A DNA stretch of 64,000 nucleotides from Candidatus Kapaibacterium sp. (GCA_023957315.1 JAMLHE010000010.1:41974-105973); one strand, 5' to 3'. Shown: positions 1 to 9,089, counted from the first letter of the stretch. The notes: a model not told the origin generated them from the letters alone. Program-made: numbers and translations.

Positions 1-97
1 TTTTTGAGGGGATATGTGAATGTGTTTTTTGTTAAGATAAAAATGACCCAAAAAGCATATATTGCATTGTTTTGTAGTACATATTCAAGATTTTTAA

Positions 98-871
98 ATG
101 CTGTCTAAAAGTTCACAAAAGCAATACCTCAAGAAGCGAACTAAGAAACTACTTCGCAGCTATCACCTTTTCAACGAATTCGAGAATCCCGAAGATTTGC
201 ATAAAATGCGTCTTGAAATGAAGAAAATCTCATCATTTGTGCTGTTTTTGACTCTGATTAACAAAAACTCCAAATTGAAAAAGCAACTCAAATCAATTCG
301 CCCTGTATTCAAAAAAGCCGGCTTAGTAAGGGTGGCTCAACTCAATTTGAATCTTGCAGAAAAATACGAGCTTGCCGACATCGAAATAATCGAGATGCAA
401 AACGCAGTATTGGACAATCATCTGATGGAATTCAGGATGAAATACTACGATAATACTGAAAAATTAAGCCGCTCGTTGAAAAGAATCAATCGCGAAATCT
501 CCCGAATTAAAGAAAAAGACATTAAGAGCTTTTACAAAAATCAAGTAAATGTATTGGCTGAGCTTTTGAATTCGTCTGAAATTGAGGAAAATCTCCACGA
601 ATGCCGCAAAAGAATCAAAAATCTGATTTATACTTATCGCTTCATGCCCTCAAAACTCAAGGACAAAGTCTATCTCAATGTTGAATATCTTGATGAATTA
701 CAAGAGCAAATTGGAGATTGGCACGACATTGACGAGACAATTATGCTTTTCGAGAAAAATGATAGCAAGTTCGTCACCGATATAGCACTATTGGGCATTC
801 ACAGCGAAATCAAATTAGAAGAAATACAGCGAATAGTCAAGCATTTCAAAATCAAAGTCAAAGCAAAATAG
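98..871 (+). CDS. CHAD domain protein
   Basis: This 257-residue helical protein carries the conserved charged signature of CHAD domains twice: H35/R38/K42 in the first half and H167/R170/K171 in the second, with GDWHD at 206-210. CHAD domains bind polyphosphate and are often found with polyphosphate or triphosphate-tunnel enzymes; no such partner is seen here. No signal peptide or membrane segment is visible, so it is probably cytoplasmic. Start is the ATG at 98; no strong Shine-Dalgarno sequence precedes it. The next gene converges from the other strand. The family call rests on motif pattern and length; a polyphosphate-related role is inferred from the family. Confidence 0.8.
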   Translation: MLSKSSQKQYLKKRTKKLLRSYHLFNEFENPEDLHKMRLEMKKISSFVLFLTLINKNSKLKKQLKSIRPVFKKAGLVRVAQLNLNLAEKYELADIEIIEMQNAVLDNHLMEFRMKYYDNTEKLSRSLKRINREISRIKEKDIKSFYKNQVNVLAELLNSSEIEENLHECRKRIKNLIYTYRFMPSKLKDKVYLNVEYLDELQEQIGDWHDIDETIMLFEKNDSKFVTDIALLGIHSEIKLEEIQRIVKHFKIKVKAK

Positions 872-874
872 CAC

Positions 875-937
875 CAAGGGAACGCTTTATACGGGAAAGT
901 ATAAATATGAAGCTTAGGAGTTGTTCGCGTCCCCTTG
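875..937. other. Imperfect inverted repeat between convergent genes
   Basis: An 11-bp arm CAAGGGAACGC at 875-885 faces GCGTCCCCTTG at 927-937 with one mismatch, and a second hairpin TTTATAC/GTATAAA (886-892/899-905) sits inside. It lies between the CHAD gene and the converging methyltransferase gene. It could be a bidirectional terminator, though no T-run follows, or a structured RNA; function is not known. Confidence 0.4.
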
Positions 938-981
938 ATGAAATCATTGACTTCTAAATTTTGATTTTAGTTTATGAAGTT

Positions 982-1671
982 CTATTTCCGCCTTCTAAAT
1001 ACTTTCTTCATTCTGCGAGCAAATATGCGAATTTTCATGATTGTGAGCTTGAGTTTCTCGGTTAGCGTAACTCGAGCGGAATTTTTGTTGAGATATACAG
1101 TATCTGATAAATCCATAAACCATTCTTGATAATCATTCCCGTGCATGAATGAACGTATTTTTTTTATATAGGGATTTGTATAATATTTGCCGTGTGTTTC
1201 GACTGATATTACCTTTGGCATACTTTTCATGTGCGACAATACGAACCATTCTGCACCTTCGATGTCTATACTGAGCAAATCAATCTTACCATCATCTAAA
1301 TCCGAGAAAAGTACGCAATCAGTTTCAAATTCATTATCAGGTGCCTTTTGGTATGAATCATTGACCAATGCCGGGCTTTCGGTCAATTCTGATATGAATG
1401 TTGAAGCTTTGGCACGCGAGAGTTTCACTCTCCCCCTTCGATTGAAGACCGCAACAGAGTGAATTGAAACACTCGGATAGTCGCCGAAACGTTTATTTAT
1501 TAATGCAATTGACTCCGGGTCGGCTTCTATCAATGTAGTGCGTTTTCCTGTTTCTATAAAATCAATAACATTTGAACTCTCGGGCATATATACACCGACT
1601 TCGCAGGCGTGTTCGATTGTCAGCTGCTTGCTTGAGCATTTAGCGTATAAGTTATTATGTGTTCTATTCAT
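982..1671 (-). CDS. FkbM-family SAM-dependent methyltransferase
   Basis: A 229-residue protein with a SAM-binding motif I-like segment CEVGVYMPES (23-32), an acidic E49/D51 pair at the end of strand 2, and the FkbM hallmark DIEGAEW at 136-142. FkbM enzymes methylate hydroxyl groups, commonly on glycans or polyketides; the substrate here is unknown. The open frame continues upstream through a tRNA gene, so the first plausible start is the ATG at 1671, which must be used because motif I begins about 22 residues later. That start lies only 7 nt beyond the tRNA 3' end, leaving no room for a normal leader unless the two are co-transcribed. The C-terminus is very basic. Confidence 0.72.
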   Translation of the reverse strand: MNRTHNNLYAKCSSKQLTIEHACEVGVYMPESSNVIDFIETGKRTTLIEADPESIALINKRFGDYPSVSIHSVAVFNRRGRVKLSRAKASTFISELTESPALVNDSYQKAPDNEFETDCVLFSDLDDGKIDLLSIDIEGAEWFVLSHMKSMPKVISVETHGKYYTNPYIKKIRSFMHGNDYQEWFMDLSDTVYLNKNSARVTLTEKLKLTIMKIRIFARRMKKVFRRRK

Positions 1672-1678
1672 ATTTAAG

Positions 1679-1751
1679 AGCGAAAGACGGGAGTCGAACC
1701 CGCGACCTACGGCTTGGGAAGCCGACGCTCTACCAACTGAGCTACTTTCGC
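1679..1751 (-). tRNA. tRNA-Gly (anticodon CCC)
   Basis: Read on the minus strand, a complete cloverleaf folds: acceptor GCGAAAG/CTTTCGC (7 bp), D stem GCTC/GAGC, anticodon loop TTCCCAA with anticodon CCC, T stem GCGGG/CCCGT with the GTTCGA signature. The discriminator base is T, as usual for glycine. CCA is not encoded. The outermost anticodon-stem pair is a T-T mismatch. It decodes GGG. The gene sits 7 nt upstream of the methyltransferase start. Confidence 0.95.
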
Positions 1752-1841
1752 AAAATGTAAAATTAGCAAAAGTTCTGATAATAAAAAAATTATATTTTGT
1801 AAATTTCAAGTGTGTCAATAATGGTAAATTAACGACAATGT

Positions 1842-1893
1842 GACAATGTCGCATTTTATGCTGACATTTTGTCAAAATATTTGCGACATTGTG
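1842..1893. promoter_or_regulatory. Inverted repeats upstream of hsp20 genes (possible operator)
   Basis: ACAATGTCGC at 1843-1852 is mirrored exactly by GCGACATTGT at 1883-1892, and a second palindrome TGACATTTTGTCA lies between at 1862-1874. The arrangement lies about 110-160 bp upstream of the first hsp20 start. The dnaK upstream region also has ATGTCGC and several TGACA units (53908-53970). A shared heat-shock regulator is a guess; the sites differ from the standard CIRCE element. Confidence 0.4.
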
Positions 1894-1926
1894 TCTTTAA
1901 TTTGTGCCATTTCGGCACTTTTTTCG

Positions 1927-1955
1927 TTTGGCACGCTTTTCGTAATTTAACTTTC
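1927..1955 (+). promoter_or_regulatory. Candidate Bacteroidota-type promoter for hsp20 pair
   Basis: TTTG at 1927-1930 and TAACTTTC at 1948-1955 are separated by 17 nt, close to the Bacteroidota primary sigma-factor pattern (TTTG then TAnnTTTG). It lies about 50 nt upstream of the first hsp20 start. A preceding GTGCC/GGCAC hairpin with T-run at 1904-1924 may insulate it from the tRNA side. Confidence 0.35.
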
Positions 1956-2004
1956 GAATTTGAAAATGTTATTTCACAAAATATTATACAAAAGGAGTTT
2001 TAAA

Positions 2005-2433
2005 ATGGGATATTACAGAATGAATCCTGCACGCGGCATCGAAGAATTTGTTAAGCAATTTCAAGGAATTGCCGACTCAATCGAAAAAGGTATCACTGTC
2101 GAATCGGGCAATTTCAGCCCCAGACTTGATGTTACCGAAAACGATGCTAATTTTATTGTTCATATCGAATTGCCCGGTGTGGCTAAAAGCGATGTGAAAG
2201 TATCGGTCAACGACGAATATTTGATGACTATCGAAGGCGAAAAGAAACGTTCCGATGAATCAAATCTATTACGTAGCGAACGTGTTTTCGGAGCTTTCAA
2301 ACGCAATTTGCAATTGCCCGAAACTGCCGATGTCGAGAAAATCAAAGCTACATACAACCAAGGTGTATTGGAATTGACAATTGACAAAAAAATACCCGAA
2401 ACACCAAAACAATATGAAGTTATTATTAATTAA
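2005..2433 (+). CDS. Hsp20/alpha-crystallin small heat-shock protein
   Basis: A 142-residue small heat-shock protein, a holdase that binds unfolding proteins without ATP. The alpha-crystallin domain spans about residues 37-130, with HIELPGVAKSDVKV in its first half and the signature NQGVLEL near 118-124. An upstream in-frame ATG at 1960 exists, but AAAGGAG just ahead of the ATG at 2005 fixes the start there. It is the first of two tandem paralogues, followed after 21 nt by the second, probably as one transcript ending at the hairpin at 2946. Induction by heat or protein stress is expected from the family, and inverted repeats lie upstream. Confidence 0.93.
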   Translation: MGYYRMNPARGIEEFVKQFQGIADSIEKGITVESGNFSPRLDVTENDANFIVHIELPGVAKSDVKVSVNDEYLMTIEGEKKRSDESNLLRSERVFGAFKRNLQLPETADVEKIKATYNQGVLELTIDKKIPETPKQYEVIIN

Positions 2434-2454
2434 TCAATCAAAGGAGGTATAACA

Positions 2455-2922
2455 ATGACTTACTTAAGATTAGACCCTTTCAAAGGGTTCGAGAAATTAA
2501 CTCGCAGAATGGCAAATATTGCCGATGAATTCGATAAAGGATTTTCAATCGAGTACGGTCCTTTCGCTCCAAGGATTGACATTAGCGAGGACGAAAATAA
2601 TCTCTACTTTACAGCCGAATTACCCGGTGTGAAGAAAGAAGATGTGAAAGTGACCGTAAGCGACGACAAAATCATCTATTTCAAGGGCTCAAAGAAAAGT
2701 CCGTATGCCAATGAAGAAGTTGTTGACGGTGAAGTTCAAAAGCCCGAGAGAACTTACATCAGAGCCGAAAGGGCATATGGTGACTTCACTCGCTCGTTTA
2801 CTTTGCCCGACAATATAAATAAGGACAGCATTTCAGCAAAGTATGATGATGGCATTTTGACTGTGACTTTGGCGAAGATTGAGCCTGTCAAACCAAAGCA
2901 AATAGAAGTTTCGATTGATTAA
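2455..2922 (+). CDS. Hsp20/alpha-crystallin small heat-shock protein (second copy)
   Basis: A 155-residue small heat-shock protein, paralogous to the preceding one. The alpha-crystallin domain covers about 38-143, with AELPGVKKEDVKV in the first half and DDGILTVTL in the last part. It has a longer, charged loop (KKSPYANEEVVDGEV) in mid-domain than its neighbour, which may change dimer exchange. AAAGGAGG stands 7 nt ahead of the ATG, a strong ribosome-binding site. The tandem pair may form mixed oligomers; this is inference. Transcription probably ends at the hairpin just downstream. Confidence 0.93.
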   Translation: MTYLRLDPFKGFEKLTRRMANIADEFDKGFSIEYGPFAPRIDISEDENNLYFTAELPGVKKEDVKVTVSDDKIIYFKGSKKSPYANEEVVDGEVQKPERTYIRAERAYGDFTRSFTLPDNINKDSISAKYDDGILTVTLAKIEPVKPKQIEVSID

Positions 2923-2945
2923 GTAAAGTGGCTCTAAATATTAAT

Positions 2946-2979
2946 GGCAAGGTATGTGTTACATGCCTTGCCTTTTTTT
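2946..2979 (+). terminator. Rho-independent terminator after hsp20 pair
   Basis: GGCAAGGTATGT (2946-2957) pairs with ACATGCCTTGCC (2961-2972) over 12 bp including one G-U pair, with a 3-nt loop, followed by seven T residues. Confidence 0.85.
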
Positions 2980-3093
2980 GATTTTAGCTTCATTGTTAAA
3001 TTAAAATATCCTCAAAAATATTTTTACCAAACAAATCTGTTAATTTATCGTTAAGTAAATAGAGATGTTTAAATATGGTATATATATACAACG

Positions 3094-3501
3094 ATGAATA
3101 CAGAGACTCAAATCATAGATTACGGTTTAATAGACAAAAAGCTCGACATTAATTCAATTTATGCTTGGATTGAAGCCCACGGATTAAAACAAGCAGAATT
3201 CAAAAAGGGGCGTGATTATGTTTCCACATATTGGGGCAATCGTACAATTGGATTCAAGTTAATCGAAAGGGAAAATTACCGTACTTATTATATTGTAGGA
3301 CCCAAAGGCTCGCTCATTGTCCTTGAGATTGCAATAGAAGGCAATAAAATTCTATATGATTTTTATAGCCCAATCTGGCTTTTCGGCATTTGGACTATCA
3401 AGCTGAAATTAAAGCCCGATGCTCCTTGGTATGCAAGTTACCTAAGTATAGGGTACAAGATACAAGAAAAGTTCGAGAAAAGATTCAATATGTTGCTCTG
3501 A
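3094..3501 (+). CDS. Hypothetical protein, 135 residues
   Basis: Not recognised. A 135-residue protein without a signal peptide; it is rich in aromatic residues, with the stretch FYSPIWLFGIWTIKLKL near 89-105 the most hydrophobic segment, which looks like beta strand rather than a clear membrane helix. Start is the ATG at 3094 without an obvious ribosome-binding site. It stands alone, between the hsp20 terminator and a repeat-containing spacer. Amino-acid composition looks like a real protein, but no motif identifies a function. Confidence 0.6.
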   Translation: MNTETQIIDYGLIDKKLDINSIYAWIEAHGLKQAEFKKGRDYVSTYWGNRTIGFKLIERENYRTYYIVGPKGSLIVLEIAIEGNKILYDFYSPIWLFGIWTIKLKLKPDAPWYASYLSIGYKIQEKFEKRFNMLL

Positions 3502-3518
3502 TTATTGGCATTTTGCGG

Positions 3519-3615
3519 TCCCGTCAGTTGTTCCATAGTTAGTGAATCGTCTTTGTTACATCTGACACTATAATACAGATTCATCAATATCCATTAGTTG
3601 TAACAACTGACGGTA
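3519..3615. repeat. Inverted pair of TTGTAACAA-type palindromic repeat
   Basis: GTCCCGTCAGTTGTT at 3519-3533 faces AACAACTGACGGTAC at 3603-3617 in inverted orientation, and AGTTGTAACAACT at 3596-3608 is itself palindromic. Related units occur at 18335, 25502 and 28134, all intergenic. Confidence 0.7.
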
Positions 3616-3648
3616 CAGAAAACGAATGAATTCATGGGCTATATTTTC

Positions 3649-3669
3649 GGACAGAACGCTGTTCTGTCC
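3649..3669. repeat. 21-bp palindromic repeat
   Basis: The perfect arms GGACAGAAC and GTTCTGTCC flank GCT. A degraded copy with the same core is at 25376-25398, also in a spacer. It ends 12 nt before the stop codon side of the histidine kinase gene and could act as its 3' hairpin. Confidence 0.65.
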
Positions 3670-3680
3670 CTACGATTTTA

Positions 3681-6575
3681 TTACATTTCCATATTTTTCA
3701 AGTAAGGAATTTCGACAAAGAAAGTTGTCCCTTCGTCTTTGTTGGACTCAAAGTCAATCTTGCCGCCAAGAATATCTACCAAACCCTTAGAAATTGCCAG
3801 CCCAAGCCCGGTACCGTCCACTTGTTTGTCCGGGCGTTCTAATTGCATGAAACGCTCAAATACTCTTTCTCTAGCCTCTTCGGGTATTCCGATTCCTGTA
3901 TCCTTGACGTAGAATATGATTTTCGCTTCTTTGATTTTGTATCCAATTTCAATACTTCCGGTATCGGTATATTTGATAGCATTTCCGATTAAATTGGCAA
4001 GAATCTGATATACTCTTTGTTCGTCAGAAACAATGAGCGTTTCCTGATTCGGTAAAGCGATTTCTTTTGATAATTTTAAGGATTTCGCTTCTGCAATTGG
4101 CTTGAAGAAGATATATAAATCATTAAAAGTCTTATTTAAGTCGAATTGGGAGAATTTGGCTTTTATGTTTCCTGACTGAATTTTGGACAAATCAATAATA
4201 TCATTCACTAATGCTAACAATCGTTTACCGCTACTATTAATTATCTCGAAAAATTCAAATTGTTCAGTGACAGTAAAATCCATTTGTTTCAGTAACTCCG
4301 AAAAACCGATGATACCATTAAGCGGTGTTCTGATTTCATGAGACATGTTTGCAAGGAAAGCCGATTTCAGCTTATCATTCATTTCTGCTCTTTCTTTTGC
4401 TTCTATCAATGTTTTCTGAGCATTGATTCTTTCGGTAATGTCAATTACCAACATGACTCTTGCATCAATACCTTGCCAACTAATTTTATCGGTTAAAACA
4501 TCAGCAACAAAAGATTCGCCGGATTTTTTTTGTAGGCATTTGAGCTTTTCCCAACCCGGACCATAAAAGGACTTCACTTGAATTAGATTTGCACTGTCTT
4601 TAGATTTAATTGAACTTAGTTTAATGTTTATGAATTCTTCGTAGCTAAACCCAAAGTGCTTAATTGCAGCATCATTGACTTCCAATATATTTTCGGTTTC
4701 CATATCATATACCATCATCGGCTGCGGATTTGAGACAAACATTGTTTTGAATCGCTGTTCGCTATCACGAATCGCCTGAATGTATTGGTGCTCATTAGTA
4801 ACATCCAATAATTTCAAGAAAATATATTGCCTTTCTTTCTGTTCGAATAAATCAAGGAAAAGCAACATCTGTCGTACTTCACCGGTTCTGGTAATGACTT
4901 CAACTTCGTGCTTTGTGATTTTTTTCAATGTCATTAATGTACTCATCTGTTCAATAATGGATTCGGGGTGCATCCAAATTGGCAGATGATAAAAGCTCTT
5001 ATTTAATACGTCTTCCGGTGCATATCCAATTATATCGGTAAAACTGTCGCTAATATTAAGGTACAGCATCTCATCAGCGTTCAAAATGGCAGTAGGCAAA
5101 GGCGATAAGTTGAACATTCTGACAAAAAACTCGCGGGATTCGTTAATTTGATTTTGGGCAAGACGTTCTTCAGTTTGGTCACGAAATACTAACACCACGC
5201 CAAATATTTCGCCCTCTTCATTTTTGATAGGAGCACCACTATCAACGATTGGAATTTGATTTCCATCTTTTGAAATTAGTAATGTATGATTTGCTAATCC
5301 TACAATTTTTCCTTTTTGGAGAACAATCCTTACGGGATTTTCTACCCTTTTTAAGTCATCTTCATTAACAATTCTGAAAACTTTCTCTACATTCAGTCCT
5401 AATGCTTCAGATTCGAGCCAACCCGTGAGTTGTTCGGCAATTTTGTTCATTCTTATAATATTTCCATCCACACCTGTGGTGATTACTGCATCGCCAATAC
5501 TGTATAATGTGGTTCTGAAAATCTCGTTAGTCTCGCGTAGTGCCTTTTCTCTCTGATACAATTTTTGGAAAATCTGTTGTTTTCGATTCTTATAAAATAT
5601 TAATAAGCCGAGTATAAGAATTATTATTATAACCCCTACAGCAAACATAATATTAAATTCACGCTTACGCAATTCACTCACAACTTCATCCATATCAATT
5701 TCGGTGATAATGAACCAATTTGTATTCTTGATGGGCTGAGCGTGAGCCAGTACCTGCACACCTCTGTAATCTTCGCCCACTATTTTGCCACTTTGCCCAC
5801 TAACAGCCTTGACCGCAGTATTCTCGACAAATCGCAAAGGAATAGTAAGTTTTAGGGCTGTATTTTGGGCATGACGCAATTCGTTCAACACAAGCAGTTC
5901 GTCATTTTGATATCTTACTAAGAAAGATTCTGCCGATGGACTTGGTCCGGGCCATTCAACAATCAGAGGATAAAAATTAATTGAAGGGTCAATTCTGAAT
6001 AACATAATTGCTCGGACAATTCCGGAACTATCTCTTATTGGGGCAATAAGGTCAATAAAAATCACTTCTCGAACATCATCTTTATATAAATCGCTCAATA
6101 CAATACTATCTGCGTAAATGGCTTTGTCAATATATGAATCAAGAATCGAAGGCATCAATGAAGAACCGTTTTTGAGTGATAATGAAATTTTGCGATTTGT
6201 ATCCAAAATTATTATATCATGGTATCTATCATTGAGCAATACAGGCTCGAGAATATCAATAATTTGGCTTTCGAGTTCATCAGAATGGGCTTTGCTGTTG
6301 TATTCGACTATCAAGTCACTGAGATATTTGTTATTCGAGAAGAATTTAATATCGGAATGTCGCTCAAATAGCCATTGATTGATGCGAGTTGCTTTGATTT
6401 GGCATAAAGTCTTCAACTCACTATACTTCTCGTTTACTACTATTTCACGCGTTGAACTGTAGTAATAGTAAGCAATCGAAATCAATAGAATACAAATTCC
6501 TGCAACAAATATTATCAGGAATGACTTACGTAATGGCTCTATTTTACTCTCCGAATCAACTTCTGTGATTTTCAT
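3681..6575 (-). CDS. Membrane sensor histidine kinase with periplasmic sensor and three PAS domains
   Basis: A 964-residue hybrid-free sensor kinase. Membrane helix at about 17-39, a periplasmic Cache-like sensor region to about 300, a second helix at about 301-325, then three PAS domains, then HisKA with phospho-acceptor motif [18 protein letters not shown] near residue 744, and HATPase with the N box [11 protein letters not shown]1 DTGIGIP and G2 GTGLGLAIS. It autophosphorylates on histidine and passes the phosphate to a response regulator. No receiver-domain gene is adjacent, so it is an orphan kinase. An alternative ATG at 6632 would add 19 residues; 6575 was chosen because it begins the soluble segment before the first helix. 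The ligand is unknown. Confidence 0.9.
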   Translation of the reverse strand: MKITEVDSESKIEPLRKSFLIIFVAGICILLISIAYYYYSSTREIVVNEKYSELKTLCQIKATRINQWLFERHSDIKFFSNNKYLSDLIVEYNSKAHSDELESQIIDILEPVLLNDRYHDIIILDTNRKISLSLKNGSSLMPSILDSYIDKAIYADSIVLSDLYKDDVREVIFIDLIAPIRDSSGIVRAIMLFRIDPSINFYPLIVEWPGPSPSAESFLVRYQNDELLVLNELRHAQNTALKLTIPLRFVENTAVKAVSGQSGKIVGEDYRGVQVLAHAQPIKNTNWFIITEIDMDEVVSELRKREFNIMFAVGVIIIILILGLLIFYKNRKQQIFQKLYQREKALRETNEIFRTTLYSIGDAVITTGVDGNIIRMNKIAEQLTGWLESEALGLNVEKVFRIVNEDDLKRVENPVRIVLQKGKIVGLANHTLLISKDGNQIPIVDSGAPIKNEEGEIFGVVLVFRDQTEERLAQNQINESREFFVRMFNLSPLPTAILNADEMLYLNISDSFTDIIGYAPEDVLNKSFYHLPIWMHPESIIEQMSTLMTLKKITKHEVEVITRTGEVRQMLLFLDLFEQKERQYIFLKLLDVTNEHQYIQAIRDSEQRFKTMFVSNPQPMMVYDMETENILEVNDAAIKHFGFSYEEFINIKLSSIKSKDSANLIQVKSFYGPGWEKLKCLQKKSGESFVADVLTDKISWQGIDARVMLVIDITERINAQKTLIEAKERAEMNDKLKSAFLANMSHEIRTPLNGIIGFSELLKQMDFTVTEQFEFFEIINSSGKRLLALVNDIIDLSKIQSGNIKAKFSQFDLNKTFNDLYIFFKPIAEAKSLKLSKEIALPNQETLIVSDEQRVYQILANLIGNAIKYTDTGSIEIGYKIKEAKIIFYVKDTGIGIPEEARERVFERFMQLERPDKQVDGTGLGLAISKGLVDILGGKIDFESNKDEGTTFFVEIPYLKNMEM

Positions 6576-6918
6576 AAGCAACTTTATAAAGTTATATATA
6601 ACAAAGATATATAATAATTTAATTGTATGCAAGTTAATTTTTCAGTTAATGAAATTTAATCGATGAATTCAAATGTGACATAATGTTGATATTTAATGTG
6701 ACAGATGATACAATAAACTTAGTTACGCTTAACATCATTCTTCGCAAGTCCTTAATTATTAAAGCGTTTATTTTGTTACTGATACGATTTTCTTTTGCCA
6801 TGTAAAGAAAATTTCGTAATTTTAAATGTAACAAAATGGTAAAAAACATTTTTTTATGAGATAAGATTAGCATAATAGCTAACATTTAGTAACATCGTAG
6901 AAAAGAACGAGGTAAAAC

Positions 6919-7179
6919 ATGGCAAAAGTAATGGGCGAAATCATAATTGATATCGAAAGGTGCAAGGGTTGTGAACTATGCTTCGATGCATGCCCGAAAG
7001 AAGCTATACAGTTGAGCGACACGATAAATTCCAAAGGATACCAATTTGCAATCAAGGTCAACGACTTATGCAATGGCTGCGCAAGTTGTGCATTGGTATG
7101 CCCTGACGCTGTAATTACAGTTTACCGTAAGGTGGACAAAACAAAAAGACCTGTCAAAGTAATAGAAATTGAAGATTAA
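6919..7179 (+). CDS. Ferredoxin-like delta subunit of 2-oxoacid:ferredoxin oxidoreductase
   Basis: An 86-residue protein with two 4Fe-4S cluster motifs: C15/C18/C21/C25 and C51/C54/C57/C61, each CxxCxxCxxxCP. It passes electrons from the thiamine-diphosphate catalytic centre to external ferredoxin. It is the first gene of a four-gene operon (spacings 15, -4 and 1 nt to the following subunits), so the complex has separate delta, alpha, beta and gamma chains. GAGG stands 9 nt before the ATG. The complex is oxygen-sensitive in most organisms, pointing to low-oxygen metabolism or reductive carboxylation. Confidence 0.92.
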   Translation: MAKVMGEIIIDIERCKGCELCFDACPKEAIQLSDTINSKGYQFAIKVNDLCNGCASCALVCPDAVITVYRKVDKTKRPVKVIEIED

Positions 7180-7194
7180 CTAAAAGGAACAGAA

Positions 7195-8268
7195 ATGGGC
7201 GATCTAAAGCTTATGAAAGGAAACGAAGCACTCTCCGAGGCAATGATTAGAGCCGGATGTGATGCATATTTCGGTTATCCTATCACTCCGCAATCCGAAG
7301 TACTCGAATATCTTGCTCGTGAAGCATCGCAACGCACCGGAATGGTGGTACTGCAAGCCGAGAGTGAAGTTGCGGCTATTAATATGATTTACGGTGCTTC
7401 AGGCGCCGGAAGACGTGTTATGACTACTTCATCAAGCCCCGGCATAAGTCTTATGCAAGAAGGGCTTTCATATATCGCAAGTGCCGAACTGCCTTGCCTC
7501 TTGGCAAATGTTGTCAGAGGTGGTCCCGGACTTGGCACTATTCAGCCTTCGCAAGCTGATTATTTTCAATCTGTCAAAGGTGGCGGACATGGTGACTATA
7601 AATTAATCGTTTTAGCTCCGTCAAGCGTTCAAGAAATGGTTGATTTTGTCAAGCTCGGATTTGAACTTGGCGAAAAATATCGCAATCCGGTGATGATTTT
7701 AACCGACGGTGCTATCGGACAAATGATGGAAAAAGTCGTTTTGTTTGAGCAAATGCCACGAAAAACTGAATTCCCCGATTGGGCTACCGTTGGCAAAAAA
7801 CCCGGCAAAGACAGAAATTATATTACTTCCTTGCATATTCAATCCGAAAAAATGGAAGAAATTAACCTTAGACTCCAAGCAAAATACAAAGAAATCGAAA
7901 AAAATGAAGTACGTTACCAAGCTGTCAATCTTGACGATGCCGAATACGTTTTCACAGGATTTGGCTTAGTTGCTCGGATTTGTATCAAAGCTATGGAAAT
8001 GGCTCGCGCCAAAGGATACAAAGTGGGCGTTATCAGACCGATTACAGTATTCCCATTCCCAACGCAAGTTTATGCTGACATTGCACCAAAACTAAAAGGA
8101 ATTTTAGATGTGGAAATGAACGCAGGGCAAATGGTAGAAGACGTTCGCCTATCGGTAAATGGCGCCACAAGAGTTGAATTTTACGGCAGAATGGGCGGTA
8201 TGATTCCCTCACCCGAAGAAATTCTCGAAAATTTTGAAAGAATCTACATCAAAGGAGAAACAAAATGA
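7195..8268 (+). CDS. vorB: 2-oxoacid:ferredoxin oxidoreductase alpha subunit (VorB/KorA type)
   Basis: A 357-residue alpha subunit. The pyrimidine-binding half has GYPITPQSEVLEYLA, an AESEVAAI segment and the SSSPGISLMQE loop; the C-terminal half is the transketolase-C-like domain. It oxidatively decarboxylates 2-oxoacids to acyl-CoA with reduction of ferredoxin, or runs in reverse. The wording of motifs such as MKGNEALSEA and GGPGLGTIQPSQADY is closest in my memory to the VorB group (branched-chain 2-oxoacids), but 2-oxoglutarate enzymes (KorA) are near relatives and substrate cannot be fixed by eye. Overlaps the beta gene by 4 nt, suggesting translational coupling. Confidence 0.9.
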   Translation: MGDLKLMKGNEALSEAMIRAGCDAYFGYPITPQSEVLEYLAREASQRTGMVVLQAESEVAAINMIYGASGAGRRVMTTSSSPGISLMQEGLSYIASAELPCLLANVVRGGPGLGTIQPSQADYFQSVKGGGHGDYKLIVLAPSSVQEMVDFVKLGFELGEKYRNPVMILTDGAIGQMMEKVVLFEQMPRKTEFPDWATVGKKPGKDRNYITSLHIQSEKMEEINLRLQAKYKEIEKNEVRYQAVNLDDAEYVFTGFGLVARICIKAMEMARAKGYKVGVIRPITVFPFPTQVYADIAPKLKGILDVEMNAGQMVEDVRLSVNGATRVEFYGRMGGMIPSPEEILENFERIYIKGETK

Positions 8269-9089
8269 GCGAAAGAACATATGTTGATATAGAAGCTGAA
8301 TTGACCGACCAACCAATCAATTTTGACGAAGATATTTGTCTGGCAGAAAATGTGGTCTATATCAAACCACAAACTCTGATTGACGTCCCAATGCACTATT
8401 GCCCGGGTTGCGGTCACAGTACAGCACATAAAATTCTGATGGAAGTTGTGGACGAAATGGGAATTCAAGAAGAAATCATCGGCGTAGCGCCGGTTGGATG
8501 CTCCGTATTCGCCTATCACTACATGAATGTAGATATGCAAGAAGCAGCCCACGGACGCGCTTGTGCAGTTGCAACCGGTCTCAAACGCATTATGCCCGAA
8601 AAATATGTCTTCACTTACCAAGGTGACGGCGATTTGGCAGCAATTGGCACCGCAGAAACTGTTCACGCAGCAAATCGCGGCGAAAATATCCTGGTAGTTT
8701 TCATCAATAACGGTATTTATGGTATGACAAGCGGTCAAATGGCTCCTACTACATTGCCCGGAATGGTGACTACAACTTCACCTTACGGTCGCGATGTCAA
8801 AACTCAAGGCTATCCGCTATATATTAGCAATTTATTGGCAAATTTGCCGGGTGTGGCATACGTCAGTCGTCATTCAGTCCATACTCCAAATAATGTCCGA
8901 AAAGCAAAAAAATCAATCGCAAAAGCTTTGGAATATCAAAAGCAAGGGCTCGGATTCTGCTTAGTTGAAATCGTGACTAATTGTCCGTCCAACTGGAAAA
9001 TGACACCCAAGCAATCAAATCAATTCGTCGAAGAAAAAATGATTCCATTTTATCCGCTTGGCGATATAAAAGTTCCGGAGGGCAAATAA
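8265..9089 (+). CDS. 2-oxoacid:ferredoxin oxidoreductase beta subunit (TPP-binding)
   Basis: A 274-residue beta subunit. It holds the thiamine-diphosphate site: GDGD at 120-123 and NNGIYGMT at 148-155 form the metal/diphosphate motif. The CPGCGH motif at 46-51 supplies conserved cysteines near the active site. It pairs with the preceding alpha subunit to make the catalytic dimer that forms acyl-CoA from 2-oxoacids. Its start overlaps the alpha stop in ATGA, behind a GGAG ribosome-binding site. The N-terminal 35 residues, rich in acid and lacking family motifs, are an extension relative to the shortest family members. Confidence 0.93.
   Translation: MSERTYVDIEAELTDQPINFDEDICLAENVVYIKPQTLIDVPMHYCPGCGHSTAHKILMEVVDEMGIQEEIIGVAPVGCSVFAYHYMNVDMQEAAHGRACAVATGLKRIMPEKYVFTYQGDGDLAAIGTAETVHAANRGENILVVFINNGIYGMTSGQMAPTTLPGMVTTTSPYGRDVKTQGYPLYISNLLANLPGVAYVSRHSVHTPNNVRKAKKSIAKALEYQKQGLGFCLVEIVTNCPSNWKMTPKQSNQFVEEKMIPFYPLGDIKVPEGK

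Noticed and set aside
1672..1875. N-terminal extension of the methyltransferase frame
   Set aside because: It runs through the tRNA-Gly gene, whose cloverleaf is complete, so the coding start must be downstream.
1929..1945. Sigma-54-like promoter (TGGCAC then TTCG)
   Set aside because: The -24 half matches but the -12 half lacks the GC dinucleotide at the needed spacing.
3094..3501. Identification of the 135-residue protein as a membrane protein
   Set aside because: The only hydrophobic stretch is short and broken by lysines; no clear helix.
6646..6885. 79-codon minus-strand frame upstream of the histidine kinase
   Set aside because: AT-rich intergenic sequence, no ribosome-binding site, unusual composition rich in Ile, Met and Asn.
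8244..8738. Minus-strand frame of 164 codons across the oxidoreductase beta gene
   Set aside because: Antisense shadow rich in Cys and His, with no start context, over a well-identified gene.
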